A DNA stretch of 64,000 nt, taken from JANLYC01 sp963750495. GTDB taxonomy: Bacteria; Actinomycetota; Actinomycetes; Propionibacteriales; Nocardioidaceae. Position 1 is the first letter of the stretch; each line of letters opens with the position of its first letter. Below, one piece after another: positions 1-8,608 of the stretch. The stretch is taken from the NCBI GenBank assembly GCA_963750495.1, contig CAVVQV010000005.1, positions 1-64,000 on the forward strand, written 5' to 3'. A program made the position numbers and the translations under genes. A model generated the notes under the pieces. The model was not told the DNA's origin, did not search any database, and worked only from the letters and a program-made list of their open reading frames with translations.

Positions 1-780
1 GCCTCCGTGCACGATTCGGAGTCGATCGCCGCCGCCATCCAGCCAGGGCGCACCAAGGTTGTCTGGGTCGAGACACCGTCCAACCCGCTGCTCGGCGTGG
101 CCGACATACCGGCGATCGCACAGCTTGCGCACGACGCCGGGGCCTTGCTCGTGGTCGACAACACCTTCGCAACGCCTTACCTGCAACAGCCGCTGACTCT
201 GGGCGCCGATGTCGTCGTGCACTCCACGACCAAGTACGCCGGAGGTCACAGCGACGTGGTCGGCGGCGCGGTCATCACGGCCGACGAGGTCCTGGGCAAC
301 CAGATCGCGGTCTTCCAGAACTCCACCGGCGCCATCGCGGGACCGTTCGACGCCTACCTGGTGCTGCGGGGTCTCAAGACACTGGCGGTGCGGATGGACC
401 GGCACTGCGACAACGCGGAGCGCATCGTGGAGTTCCTCTCCCAGCACGACGCTGTGGGGCAGATCTTCTATCCGGGTCTCATCGACCATCCGGGACACCA
501 GGTGGCGGCGGCCCAGATGAAGCGGTTCGGGGGAATGGTCTCCTTCCGCGTCAAGGGTGGCCACGAGTCAGCCCTCGAGGTCTGCAACCGGGCTCGGGTG
601 TTCACCCTGGCGGAGTCGCTGGGTGGCGTCGAGTCGCTCATCGAGCTGCCGGCCACCATGACACATGCGTCCGTGGCCGGGTCGGAGCTGGAGGTCCCGA
701 ACGATCTCGTCCGGCTGTCCGTCGGGCTGGAGTCCGTCGAAGACCTGATCGCGGACCTCGATCAGGCGCTCGCCGGCTGA
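1..780 (+). CDS. metB: cystathionine gamma-synthase/trans-sulfuration enzyme, 5' end cut by window
   Basis: PLP-dependent Cys/Met metabolism enzyme, most likely joining O-acetyl- or O-succinylhomoserine with cysteine to make cystathionine in the cytosol. The reading frame is open to the first base, so the N-terminal third lies outside the window. Visible features are VVDNTFATPY, which contains the aspartate contacting the PLP pyridine nitrogen, and HSTTKYAGGHSD, which carries the Schiff-base lysine. The C-terminal SLGGVESLIELPA and VRLSVGLE segments are also typical. The next gene starts 12 nt downstream and is probably co-transcribed. A neighbouring greA and mca match the metB neighbourhood of mycobacteria. 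A cystathionine gamma-lyase or O-acetylhomoserine sulfhydrylase cannot be excluded from sequence alone. Confidence 0.9.
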   Translation, partial: ASVHDSESIAAAIQPGRTKVVWVETPSNPLLGVADIPAIAQLAHDAGALLVVDNTFATPYLQQPLTLGADVVVHSTTKYAGGHSDVVGGAVITADEVLGNQIAVFQNSTGAIAGPFDAYLVLRGLKTLAVRMDRHCDNAERIVEFLSQHDAVGQIFYPGLIDHPGHQVAAAQMKRFGGMVSFRVKGGHESALEVCNRARVFTLAESLGGVESLIELPATMTHASVAGSELEVPNDLVRLSVGLESVEDLIADLDQALAG

Positions 781-792
781 GGTCGACCGTCG

Positions 793-2172
793 GTGTCCCT
801 GGTCTACTGCGTCGACTTCGGGTCGACGTTCACCAAGGCGGCACTTGTCGACGTCGACACCGGTGAGCTGGTCGGCACTGCGACGCACCGCACCACGCTC
901 GAGACCGACGTCTTGGACGGCTGGGACGCGATCCGCTCGGAACTACTAGATGTGGCAGCCCTTCGACCCGCAAGGCCTATCCCCGTGCTGGCCTGCTCCT
1001 CGGCAGGTGGCGGCCTGCGGATCGCGGTGGTCGGCAACGAGGAGCTCGTCACTGCCGAGGCCGGCCGTCGCGTGGCGCTGTCGAGCGGCGGCCGGGTCGT
1101 CCACGTGTCTTCTGATGCCGTCGATCTGGCCGCCCTGCGACAGAGCACGCCTGACGTCGTCCTGCTGGTCGGGGGCACGGATGGCGGCAATGCCGAGGTG
1201 CTGTTGGCCAACGCGGCGGCTCTGGCCGGGTCGTCCTGGGCGGGTCCGGTGGTCGTCGCGGGAAACCGCGAGGCCGTCGACGAGATCGGGACCGGCTTCG
1301 AGCGGAGTGGGGTCCCGTTCGTCGTGGCGCCCAACGTCGTACCCCGGATCGGGGTGCTGACTCCGGAGGGAGCGCGCGCCGCCATCCGGGAGATGTTCCT
1401 GACGCACGTGATCGGCGGCAAGAACCTGTCAGCGCGCGCGGACTTCACCGCCATGGTCAAAGGCGCCACCCCCGACATCGTGCTCACTGCGGTCGAGCTG
1501 TTCGCAGCCGGACTCGGTCCGGAGCGACCGGGCGCAGGGGACGTCGTCGTGGTCGATGTGGGCGGGGCCACCACCGACGTGCACTCGGTCGTGGAGGTCG
1601 ACCCCGAAGACGCGGGGCTGGCCCGCGAGGTCGTCGCGACCGTGCCGGTCAGCCGGACCGTCGAGGGTGACCTGGGTATGCGTTGGAGCGCCGTGCCGAC
1701 CGTGACGGCAGCAGCTGCCGCTGGGCTCGGGCTGGGCGACGACGTGGCCGCGGCCGCCGAGGCACGTCGTCGGGATCCGAGCATGGTGCCGGACAGTCCT
1801 GCTGAGGTCGAGCACGACCTGGCGATTGCGTCGGCGGCGGTGGGCTTGGCCGTACGCCGGCATGCCGGGCGCCAGCAGGTGGTGTTCAGCCCGGAGGGGC
1901 GGCTGGTCGAACGCAGTGGCAAGGACCTGCGCGAGGTCGATCTGTTGGTGGGCTCAGGGGGAGTCCTGCGGCACAACAGCGACGCCGACGCGAAGAGGGT
2001 GCTGTCCGCCGCCACCGGGGACCACGTCGAAGGCGGCTGGCTCATGCCGCGCGCGCCGCGGATCGTGATCGACCACGACTACGTCCTGGCCGCGGCCGGG
2101 CTCCTCGCGGCGGACCATCCCGAAGCCGCCTACACACTCCTAGACCGACTTGTCAGAAGTAGGGAGGGCTAG
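793..2172 (+). CDS. glutamate mutase L-like (MutL/GlmL) actin-fold ATPase
   Basis: 459-residue protein of the GlmL/MutL family (PF13941), relatives of which sit beside B12-dependent glutamate mutase and are thought to act as reactivating or chaperone ATPases. The actin/Hsp70-like phosphate loops are visible: VDFGSTFTK near the N-terminus, LLVGGTDGGN near residue 127, and VVVDVGGATTDVHS near residue 253. CSSAGGGLRIA near residue 70 is also typical of the family. The GTG start lies 12 nt after metB. No glutamate mutase S or E subunit is present in the window, so the partner is unknown; this may be a paralogue serving another B12 enzyme. The 3' end, including the TAG stop, forms part of a long hairpin. 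Confidence 0.85.
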   Translation: MSLVYCVDFGSTFTKAALVDVDTGELVGTATHRTTLETDVLDGWDAIRSELLDVAALRPARPIPVLACSSAGGGLRIAVVGNEELVTAEAGRRVALSSGGRVVHVSSDAVDLAALRQSTPDVVLLVGGTDGGNAEVLLANAAALAGSSWAGPVVVAGNREAVDEIGTGFERSGVPFVVAPNVVPRIGVLTPEGARAAIREMFLTHVIGGKNLSARADFTAMVKGATPDIVLTAVELFAAGLGPERPGAGDVVVVDVGGATTDVHSVVEVDPEDAGLAREVVATVPVSRTVEGDLGMRWSAVPTVTAAAAAGLGLGDDVAAAAEARRRDPSMVPDSPAEVEHDLAIASAAVGLAVRRHAGRQQVVFSPEGRLVERSGKDLREVDLLVGSGGVLRHNSDADAKRVLSAATGDHVEGGWLMPRAPRIVIDHDYVLAAAGLLAADHPEAAYTLLDRLVRSREG

Positions 2173-2193
2173 AGCCCCCACTACTTCTGACAA
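2150..2193. terminator. bidirectional terminator hairpin between convergent genes
   Basis: A perfect 13-bp inverted repeat (TTGTCAGAAGTAG at 2150-2162, CTACTTCTGACAA at 2181-2193) encloses a partly paired G/C-rich inner stem. It overlaps the stop codon of the upstream + strand gene and ends 8 nt before the stop of the convergent MFS gene. The symmetric design suits termination from both sides, although no clear U-tract is present. Confidence 0.65.
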
Positions 2194-2201
2194 CCGGGAC
2201 G

Positions 2202-3776
2202 TCAGTGGGTGAGAGCGATCTCCTCGGGCTCGGCGCCCGCGGCCTCGGCCGGCGCCTCGCGTGCCTTCAGCGGGACCTCCTTGATGAAGAAGGAGACCGC
2301 CAGCGCGATCACGACGACCGGGATGGCCCACAGGAACACGTCGTGCAGCGAATCGGCGAAGGCCTGCAGCACAAGGCCGTGCACGGGTTCGGGCAGGTGT
2401 TGGATCCTCTGCACGTTGCCGGTGATGTCGCCACCGGCGGGGACGGCACCGCTCGGGCTGCCGTTTAGCTGGTCAGCCAGATGCACCGCGAGCCGACTGG
2501 ACAGGATGGCTCCGAAGACCGCTGCGCCGAACGTTCCACCCATCGACCGGAAGAACGCGACCGAGCTGGTGGCCGTGCCCATGTGCCGGCGATCGACTGC
2601 GTTCTGCACGATCGTCACGATGATCTGCATGCTGAAGCCGAGGCCGGCGCCGAATACGTAGAACGACACGGCGGCCTGCCAGTACGGCGAGCCGGCAGTC
2701 AGGACCGAGAGCATGAACAGCGCGCCGATGACCGTGAATGCGCCGACGATCGGGAAGATCTTGTAGTGACCCGTGCGGCTCATCCGGATCCCGGACGAGA
2801 TCGAGGTGGAGAAGATTCCGACGACCATCGGCAGCAGCGCCAGGCCGGACTGCGTCGGGCTCATGCCCTTGACGACCTGCAAGTAGACCGGCAGGAAGAT
2901 GATGCCGCCGAACATCGCGAAGCCGATGATGAAGCTGTAGAGGTTGCTCGTGCGGAACACCGAGATCCGGAAGAGCTCGAGCGGGATGATCGGCTCCGCC
3001 GCACGCGACTCGACGAACACGAACAACGCCGTCAACACGATGCCTGCCGCGACGAATCCCAGCGCCAACGGGGACCCCCAGCCGTGGTCAGGGCCTGCCC
3101 AGGTGGTGAAGAGCAGGAACGAGCTGACGCCGGAGACGATGGTGGCGGCACCCAAGTAGTCGATCGAGTGATCGCGTCGGACGTGCTCGATCTTCAGTGC
3201 CATCGACGTGATCACGAGGGCAGCGATGCCGATCGGGATGTTGATGTAGAAGATCCAGCGCCAGCCCGGCCCGTCGGTGAAGAAGCCACCGAGCACGGGG
3301 CCGAGGACGCTTGACGTGCCGAAGACGGCGCCGAAGTAGCCGCCGTAACGGCCACGCTCCCGCGGGGGAACGACATCGCCCATCGTGGCCAGGGCCAGGG
3401 CGAAGAGACCGCCACCACCGAGACCCTGAACGGCTCGGAAGGCGATCAGCTCCTCGATGCTCTGCGCCATGCCGGCCAGCAGGGAGCCGGCGAGGAACGT
3501 GATGATCGCGGCCTGGAAGATCAGCTTGCGCCCGTACAGGTCGGAGATCTTGCCCCAGAGCGGCGTCGACGCAGTCTGGGTGAGCAGGTACGCCGTGACG
3601 ACCCACGAGAGCTTGCTGAGCCCGCCGAGCTCACTGGTGATGCGGGGAAGGGCGGTGCCGACGATCGACTGGTCGAGCGCTGCGAGGAACATGCCGGCCA
3701 TCAGGCCACCCATCACCACGAGGATCTGGCGGTGAGTCAGGTAACCCTGCGCGTCAGGCGTCTGGGTCTGCGTCAT
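2202..3776 (-). CDS. MFS multidrug efflux transporter, DHA2 (EmrB/QacA, 14-TM) family
   Basis: 524-residue inner-membrane drug/proton antiporter. The N-terminus LAALDQSIVGTALPRI is the DHA2 signature in TM1, WVVTAYLLT follows in TM2, and GKISDLYGRK is the MFS loop 2-3 motif. GPVLGGFF matches motif C of TM5, found in exporters. Many further hydrophobic segments agree with 14 helices, and the C-terminus is a charged Ala/Glu-rich tail. The ATG at 3776 overlaps the stop of the upstream marR gene as ATGA, so the two are translationally coupled. This is the usual layout of a MarR-controlled export operon. The substrate cannot be told from sequence. Confidence 0.9.
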   Translation of the reverse strand: MTQTQTPDAQGYLTHRQILVVMGGLMAGMFLAALDQSIVGTALPRITSELGGLSKLSWVVTAYLLTQTASTPLWGKISDLYGRKLIFQAAIITFLAGSLLAGMAQSIEELIAFRAVQGLGGGGLFALALATMGDVVPPRERGRYGGYFGAVFGTSSVLGPVLGGFFTDGPGWRWIFYINIPIGIAALVITSMALKIEHVRRDHSIDYLGAATIVSGVSSFLLFTTWAGPDHGWGSPLALGFVAAGIVLTALFVFVESRAAEPIIPLELFRISVFRTSNLYSFIIGFAMFGGIIFLPVYLQVVKGMSPTQSGLALLPMVVGIFSTSISSGIRMSRTGHYKIFPIVGAFTVIGALFMLSVLTAGSPYWQAAVSFYVFGAGLGFSMQIIVTIVQNAVDRRHMGTATSSVAFFRSMGGTFGAAVFGAILSSRLAVHLADQLNGSPSGAVPAGGDITGNVQRIQHLPEPVHGLVLQAFADSLHDVFLWAIPVVVIALAVSFFIKEVPLKAREAPAEAAGAEPEEIALTH

Positions 3777-4249
3777 ACGGACACGCTGCTTTCTTGACGG
3801 TCGTTGGCCTCGCGCAGGTCGGCAGCGAGGCGGGTGAGGAGGTCTTGGAGGAGGTCCTTGTCGCGCTGGCTCCACGGATCGAGGACCGTCTTGATGCGCT
3901 CGAAACGACGTCGGAAGGCTGCCTGCATCGTTCGGCGACCCTCGTTGCTCAGCTGGATGAGGCTGGCCCGACCGTCGTCCGGGTCTGGGGCGCGCTCGAC
4001 CAGCCCCTTGTCCTCGAGCTGTTTGATCTGGCGGCTCACGGTGGAGGCGTCGAGCTCGACCTTGGCGGCGAGATCGGACAGTCGCATGCCGTCGTGGCAC
4101 ATGAGCTGTTTGGCGAGGGGAAAGGTCGAGGGATCAACCTCATCCTCGGGGTGCCGGGTGCGGAGCCTGCGGCCCGCCTGCATGAGCAGGCCGATCACGG
4201 CTTCCTCAGGAGACTGCGGCTCGTCGCCGGGGAAGATATTTCCTTGCAT
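3773..4249 (-). CDS. MarR-family transcriptional regulator of the adjacent MFS exporter
   Basis: 158-residue winged-helix repressor. The HTH/wing region reads MRLSDLAAKVELDASTVSRQIKQLE followed by DKGLVERAPDPDDGR, with the Asp-Asp-Gly-Arg tip of the wing typical of MarR. The amphipathic ends fit the dimer helices. The ATG start at 4249 sits 6 nt from a TATGCT -10 element, so the transcript is probably leaderless. The gene overlaps the exporter by 4 nt. It is expected to repress its own operon until an effector binds, by analogy with MarR/EmrR. The inducer is unknown. Confidence 0.88.
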   Translation of the reverse strand: MQGNIFPGDEPQSPEEAVIGLLMQAGRRLRTRHPEDEVDPSTFPLAKQLMCHDGMRLSDLAAKVELDASTVSRQIKQLEDKGLVERAPDPDDGRASLIQLSNEGRRTMQAAFRRRFERIKTVLDPWSQRDKDLLQDLLTRLAADLREANDRQESSVSV

Positions 4250-4255
4250 AGCACA

Positions 4256-4285
4256 AGCATATATCTACATGCATGGCGCATGCAA
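4256..4285 (-). promoter_or_regulatory. marR-MFS operon promoter with palindromic operator
   Basis: On the minus strand, TTGCAT (4285-4280) and TATGCT (4261-4256) lie 18 nt apart and end 6 nt before the marR ATG. The inverted repeat TGCATG-GCG-CATGCA (4270-4284) covers the -35 element and is a natural MarR binding site. Confidence 0.6.
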
Positions 4286-4364
4286 ATGCCGGAGGCTGGG
4301 TGGTCCGCTTCCGTCTCCCGAGCGGAAGCGTCCGCCGGTCAGTGGTGCTTGCGGCCTCGCCCGT

Positions 4365-4637
4365 TCACACGCGGCGATTCACAAAGGGGTCAAAGCGGGT
4401 CAGCCAGCGCAACCGCTCGATCCGACGCAACCGCTGGGCCGGGACCTGTCGCTGCAGGGGCAGCAGGTGGGTCAGTCCGTCGTGCTCGGCGACGAGGCGG
4501 GTGGCGTCCTCGTCATACGCTGCGGCGAGGGCGTGAGCGTCCTGCAGGTGGTCCACGGTGACCGCTCGGTTGATGCGGTCGACGTAGTCCGCGTGCAGAG
4601 CGTCGAGGCTCGTCAGCAGGGGGCTCTTGGTGGTCAT
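4365..4637 (-). CDS. hypothetical protein, 90 aa
   Basis: Small mostly alpha-helical, soluble-looking protein that I do not recognise. It opens MTTKSPLLTSLDALHADYVD and ends with an Arg-rich stretch LRRIERLRWLTRFDPFVNRRV. The ATG at 4637 is chosen because AGGAAG lies about 8 nt upstream; an in-frame start 63 nt further upstream has no comparable site. It is divergent from ilvA and lies upstream of the marR operon on the same strand, 115 nt away, so it is probably a separate unit. No function is proposed. Confidence 0.55.
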   Translation of the reverse strand: MTTKSPLLTSLDALHADYVDRINRAVTVDHLQDAHALAAAYDEDATRLVAEHDGLTHLLPLQRQVPAQRLRRIERLRWLTRFDPFVNRRV

Positions 4638-4723
4638 GGGTGGACTTCCTGGGAGATGGTGCGGTGCGGACGGTTCCATCGTTGCCGTCGCGCATGACAA
4701 CCGCGTTACGGCCGTCGGTCGAT

Positions 4724-4749
4724 CAGATGATGATCTGGGGCTCTACTCT
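4724..4749 (+). promoter_or_regulatory. ilvA leaderless promoter with small inverted repeat
   Basis: TACTCT at 4744-4749 ends 6 nt before the ilvA ATG, the spacing of an actinobacterial leaderless -10 element. Just upstream, CAGAT-GATG-ATCTG (4724-4737) is a perfect short inverted repeat that could bind a regulator, but no protein can be named. Confidence 0.45.
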
Positions 4750-4755
4750 TCTGAC

Positions 4756-6009
4756 ATGAACATCGAAGACGCTGTTCAACCTTCCCCAGCGATCCCCGCT
4801 GTGCCGGAGGTCACGTTGGCGCAGATCCAGGCCGCCCGGGAAGAGCTGCAGGGAACAGCGCTGGTCACGCCGATGGAAGGGTCGCGCTGGCTGGACGCGT
4901 TGACCGGGCAGAAGGTGTCGCTCAAGTGCGAGAACCTCCAGCGGACGGGGTCGTTCAAGATCCGGGGTGCCTACCTGCGCATCAGTCGGCTCAGCGAGGA
5001 CGAGCGGGCGCGCGGCGTCGTCGCCGCCAGCGCCGGCAACCACGCGCAGGGGGTCGCGCTTGCGGCCTCGCTGCTCGGCATCAAGTCGACGGTGTTCATG
5101 CCCAATGGTGCGCCGATCCCCAAGGAGAAGGCCACGCGCGGCTACGGCGCCGACGTGCGTTTCGTCGGTCACACGATCGACGAGTGCCTGGTCGAGGCCA
5201 GGAAGTTCGAGGCCGACACGGGCGCGGTGCTCATCCACCCGTTCGACCACGTCGACATCGTCGCCGGACAGGGCACCTGTGGCCTGGAGATCCTCGAGCA
5301 GACGCCGGACGTACGGACCGTCGTGGTTCCGACCGGCGGCGGTGGTTTCCTGGGCGGCATCGCTACCGCGATCAAGTCGCTGCGGCCGGACGTGCGCGTC
5401 ATCGGGGTGCAGGCGGAGTCGGCGGCGGCCTACCCGGCTTCGCTCGCGGCTGGTCATCCGATCCCGCTCGCGGAAATGGCGACGATGGCGGACGGTATCG
5501 CGGTGGGATGTCCCGGTGAAGTCCCGTTCGCCGCGATCCGCCGGTACGTCGACGAGATCCGGACGGTCTCAGAGGAGTCGCTCTCGACTGCGCTGTTGGT
5601 GCTGCTCGAGCGCGCCAAGGTCATGGTCGAACCCGCCGGCGCTGCCGCCGTTGCCGCCTTGCTCGACCATCCGCACGACTTCGAGGGTCCGGTGGTCGCG
5701 GTGCTGTCCGGCGGCAACATCGACCCGATCCTGCTGATGCGCGTGATCCGGCACGGCATGGCTGCCCAAGGTCGTTACCTGTCGATGCAGTGCCGCATCT
5801 CCGACCGACCCGGTGGCCTGGCGAAGTTGCTCTCAGAGCTCAGCGCCGCTGACGCGAACGTGCTCGACGTGGTCCACGCACGCAACTCGGAGTCGCTGCC
5901 TCTCGACCAGGTCGACGTGGTCCTGCAGATGGAGATGCGCGGTCAGGAGCATCGCGAGATGGTGCTGTCCAGGCTGCGCGACCGCGGCTACGAGGTCACG
6001 GTCTACTGA
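4756..6009 (+). CDS. ilvA: threonine ammonia-lyase (threonine dehydratase) with C-terminal ACT domain
   Basis: 417-residue PLP enzyme that deaminates threonine to 2-oxobutanoate, the first committed step toward isoleucine. GSFKIRGAY carries the PLP lysine, ASAGNHAQGVA is the substrate-binding loop, and PTGGGGFLGG is the glycine-rich phosphate loop. From about residue 335 a single ACT domain begins (CRISDRPGGLAKLL), as in the shorter threonine dehydratases of Actinobacteria; E. coli IlvA is longer, with a double ACT-like domain. The ATG at 4756 is supported by the -10 hexamer 6 nt upstream. The gene converges on greA with only 9 nt between stops. A catabolic role cannot be excluded. Confidence 0.92.
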   Translation: MNIEDAVQPSPAIPAVPEVTLAQIQAAREELQGTALVTPMEGSRWLDALTGQKVSLKCENLQRTGSFKIRGAYLRISRLSEDERARGVVAASAGNHAQGVALAASLLGIKSTVFMPNGAPIPKEKATRGYGADVRFVGHTIDECLVEARKFEADTGAVLIHPFDHVDIVAGQGTCGLEILEQTPDVRTVVVPTGGGGFLGGIATAIKSLRPDVRVIGVQAESAAAYPASLAAGHPIPLAEMATMADGIAVGCPGEVPFAAIRRYVDEIRTVSEESLSTALLVLLERAKVMVEPAGAAAVAALLDHPHDFEGPVVAVLSGGNIDPILLMRVIRHGMAAQGRYLSMQCRISDRPGGLAKLLSELSAADANVLDVVHARNSESLPLDQVDVVLQMEMRGQEHREMVLSRLRDRGYEVTVY

Positions 6010-6018
6010 AGCGCGACC

Positions 6019-6528
6019 TCAGCTGGCGAAGGGGTGGGCGTCGACGATCTCGACGTTGATGTCCTTGCCGTTCGGTGCGGCGAACGACGCGGAGTCGCCC
6101 GGCTTCTTGCCCACGATCGCGGCGCCCAGCGGTGACTGCGGGGAGTAGACGCTGACGTCGACGTTGTCGTCCAGGGCGAGCACCTCACGGGCGCCCAGCA
6201 GGAACGTCTCGGTGTCACCCGTGTCGAACTTGACGGTGACCTGCATGCCGGCAGAGACGCTGCCGTCCTCGCCAGTCGGCTGCTCGCCGACCTTGGCGCG
6301 GCTGAGCATGTCCTCGAGCTGCACGACCCGCGCCTCGGCCTTGCTCTGCTCCTCGCGCGCGGCGTGGTAGCCGCCGTTCTCGCGGAGGTCGCCTTCCTCA
6401 CGTGCGTCGGCGATCCGCTGCGAGATCTCGCTGCGGGCAGGCCCCTTGAGGTGCTCCAGCTCGGCCTGGAGACGGTCGTACGCCTCCTGGGTGAGCCAGA
6501 TGACGGTCTCAGTGGTGGGCTGTGTCAC
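6019..6528 (-). CDS. greA: transcription elongation factor GreA
   Basis: 169-residue transcript-cleavage factor that enters the RNA polymerase secondary channel and rescues backtracked complexes. The N-terminal coiled coil carries the acidic tip DAREEGDLRENGGYH with the catalytic Asp/Glu pair. The C-terminal FKBP-like domain ends with SPLGAAIVGKKPGDSASF. The GTG start at 6528 has GGAGC 8 nt upstream. An in-frame start 33 nt earlier lacks a ribosome site. Position between metB and the DUF4307/mca pair follows the conserved actinobacterial order. Confidence 0.95.
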   Translation of the reverse strand: MTQPTTETVIWLTQEAYDRLQAELEHLKGPARSEISQRIADAREEGDLRENGGYHAAREEQSKAEARVVQLEDMLSRAKVGEQPTGEDGSVSAGMQVTVKFDTGDTETFLLGAREVLALDDNVDVSVYSPQSPLGAAIVGKKPGDSASFAAPNGKDINVEIVDAHPFAS

Positions 6529-6687
6529 GGGTTGTGCTCCTTGGTTGCGGGCACGCAGCACTGGTCAGAACTTCTGAGGAACTCAGCCGCGGCCCCATCG
6601 GGGGAAACCTCGAGGTTACCAAAGATCAGGCAGATTTCCCCAAATTTCACCGATCCGAAACGTTCCGGGGAACGGCAAAAGCGCAGG

Positions 6688-7065
6688 TCAAGTGCCACTT
6701 CTGCAGTTGGAGACGCTGGCGGAGGTCGCCTCGCGATCGGTCCGGATGACGGTCGTGACACTCACGACGGTCGCCGTCCCCGCCGGCGCCCTGACCTGTG
6801 CCTCGCCCACCGTCGAGTGGTCCTCGGCCTGGGCCGTGACATCGCAGATCACCGACTGCCCGTCTCGCCGCGACAGCTCGACCACGACGCGGACCTCGTG
6901 GGACGAAACGACGTCGTACGAGCGCAGTCGTCCGCCGACGTCCGCACGACTGTGCGCCCAGGCGGCCCAGCCCAGCCAGCCCAGCAGGACGAGCACCACG
7001 GCAGCCACGGCGACGAGCGTCCGGCGCCGCTGGGTCGGCGTGCGCACGCCGTACCGCTCGTCCAT
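6688..7065 (-). CDS. DUF4307 membrane protein
   Basis: 125-residue protein of a family restricted to Actinobacteria and normally found beside mca and greA. A short basic N-terminus (TPTQRRR) precedes one transmembrane helix at about residues 16-37, rich in Val/Leu/Trp. The remaining 85 residues are predicted extracytoplasmic and hold two cysteines, in SVICDVT and SVSNCRSG, that could form a disulfide. The function is unknown. It is divergent from mca across a 319-nt gap, so the link to mycothiol metabolism rests only on conserved neighbourhood. Confidence 0.8.
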   Translation of the reverse strand: MDERYGVRTPTQRRRTLVAVAAVVLVLLGWLGWAAWAHSRADVGGRLRSYDVVSSHEVRVVVELSRRDGQSVICDVTAQAEDHSTVGEAQVRAPAGTATVVSVTTVIRTDREATSASVSNCRSGT

Positions 7066-7384
7066 CGTCTGGCGGGGACGGACGGGCTGCCCGTCCGGGC
7101 CGGTTCGGGATCTGGCGTGGTCACGGGGAAGTCACCGGGAATGGTCCTCGCTCGTCGTGGTTGTAGGGAGATGGCAGCGCGCCCCGGTAGCGATCAGGAC
7201 CTGACTGGCCCCCTTCGGGCTTGTCGGAGGGTCATATTGAGGTCGCCACCAAGTCGTGCTGCTGACACCATTGTGTCCGGCGGACCCGCAGGACCCCGAC
7301 CGGGTGGCGGGCCAGCGGGCGCGACGACTGTGCTGGACAGCCCGGCGACTGTGATGGACGAACTGTGACGAATGAGGTGCGGTA
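7066..7384. other. intergenic region between divergent DUF4307 and mca genes
   Basis: About 320 nt with no convincing coding region on either strand. It should hold both divergent promoters. GAGG lies about 9 nt before the mca GTG. I see no strong -10/-35 pair or palindrome. Confidence 0.5.
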
Positions 7385-8294
7385 GTGAGCGAAGGTCTGC
7401 GGCTGATGCACGTGCACGCGCATCCCGACGACGAGTCGAGCAAAGGTGCGGCCAGCACGGCGAAGTACGTCGCTGAGGGTGTCGACGTGCATGTCGTCAC
7501 CTGCACCGGCGGGTGAGCGAGGCTCGATCCTCAACCCGAACATGGACCGCGCCGACGTGCTCGCCAACATCACGGAGATCCGGCGGCAGGAGATGGAGCG
7601 CGCCCGCGAGATCCTCGGCGTCACCCAGGACTGGCTCGGCTTCGTCGACTCCGGTTTCCCCGAAGGGGACCCGCTGCCGCCGCTGCCCGAGGGCTGCTTC
7701 GCGCTCGTGCCGTTGGAGGAGGCGGCCGAGCCGCTGGTCCGTCTGATGCGCAGCTTCCGGCCGCACGTCGTCACGACGTACGACGAGAACGGTGGCTACC
7801 CGCACCCGGACCACGTCATGACCCACCTGGTGACGATGCACGCCTGGAAAGCCACCGGAGACCCGAACGCCTACCCGGATTCCGGTCCGCCCTGGCAGCC
7901 GCTGAAGCTCTACTACCACCACACGTTCAACCGCCCCCGCATCCTCGCGCTGCACCACGCGATGCTCGAACGCGGGCTCGAGTCGCCGTACGAGGAGTGG
8001 CTGGAGGAGTGGAAGGACGACGCCGAGCACGAGGACCGCGTGACGACGCGTGTGCCCTGCGCCGACTACTTCCACATCCGCGACATGGCGCTGGTCGCGC
8101 ACGCCACCCAGATCGATCCGGAGGGACGCTGGTTCGCCGTGCCGACCGAGGTCAGCCAGCAGGCGTGGCCGACGGAGGACTTCGAGCTGGTCGAGTCGCT
8201 GGTGCCGCGGGTGCTGCCCGAGGACGACTTGTTCGCGGGCATCCGGGACCTGGCTAGCCGGGACGAAGCCCAGCGCGAGACCATGGACGTATGA
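7385..8294 (+). pseudogene. mca: mycothiol S-conjugate amidase Mca, frame broken by a 1-base insertion
   Basis: Zn amidase that cleaves mycothiol S-conjugates so that mercapturates can be exported, a detoxification step specific to Actinobacteria. The GTG at 7385 opens a frame with the metal-binding motif HAHPDDESSKG (residues 11-21) and runs to VTCTGG, where a TGA at 7514-7516 stops it. Removing one G from 7511-7513 restores TCTGGERGSILNPNM and joins the remaining 261 codons, which include the second zinc motif PHPDHVMTH. The repaired length of about 302 residues fits the family. Because Mca is conserved and everything else is intact, a sequencing error is more likely than decay. A recoding event is a remote alternative. 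Confidence 0.85.
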
Positions 8295-8546
8295 GTTCCG
8301 CGCTGGTCCTGCTCGCGTACGACCCGAACAACGTCAAGCCCGGGTGGATTGCCCTGGGACTCGTCGTCGTCCTCGGCGATCGCGACGTTCCTGCTGTGGC
8401 GCAGCATGAACACCCAGCTCGGCCGGATCAAGGCGCCGCATCGCGCCGACCTCGACGCCCACGGCAATCTCAAGAAGCCGGCCGAGCCGGGCTCAGCTGC
8501 CGGTGACGACGCGCCCGAGTCTCCCGACGAACCACCCTTGCGTTGA
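8291..8546 (+). pseudogene. small membrane protein following mca, apparent frameshift
   Basis: The gene starts in an ATGA overlap with the mca stop and encodes one transmembrane helix, like the short protein that follows mca in mycobacteria. Frame 1 gives NNVKPGWIALGLVVVLG up to about 8377. The natural continuation, IATFLLWRSMNTQLGRIKAP and a hydrophilic tail, is in the +1 frame and ends at 8546. Removing one base near 8378 gives a continuous protein of about 84 residues with an unbroken helix. Whether the shift is real or a base-calling error is open. The function is unknown. Confidence 0.65.
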
Positions 8547-8608
8547 CGCGACCGAGTGCCACTGCATCGGTGGCAGGCCGCGCGCCATCTGATCCTGCGC
8601 CAGTGCCC

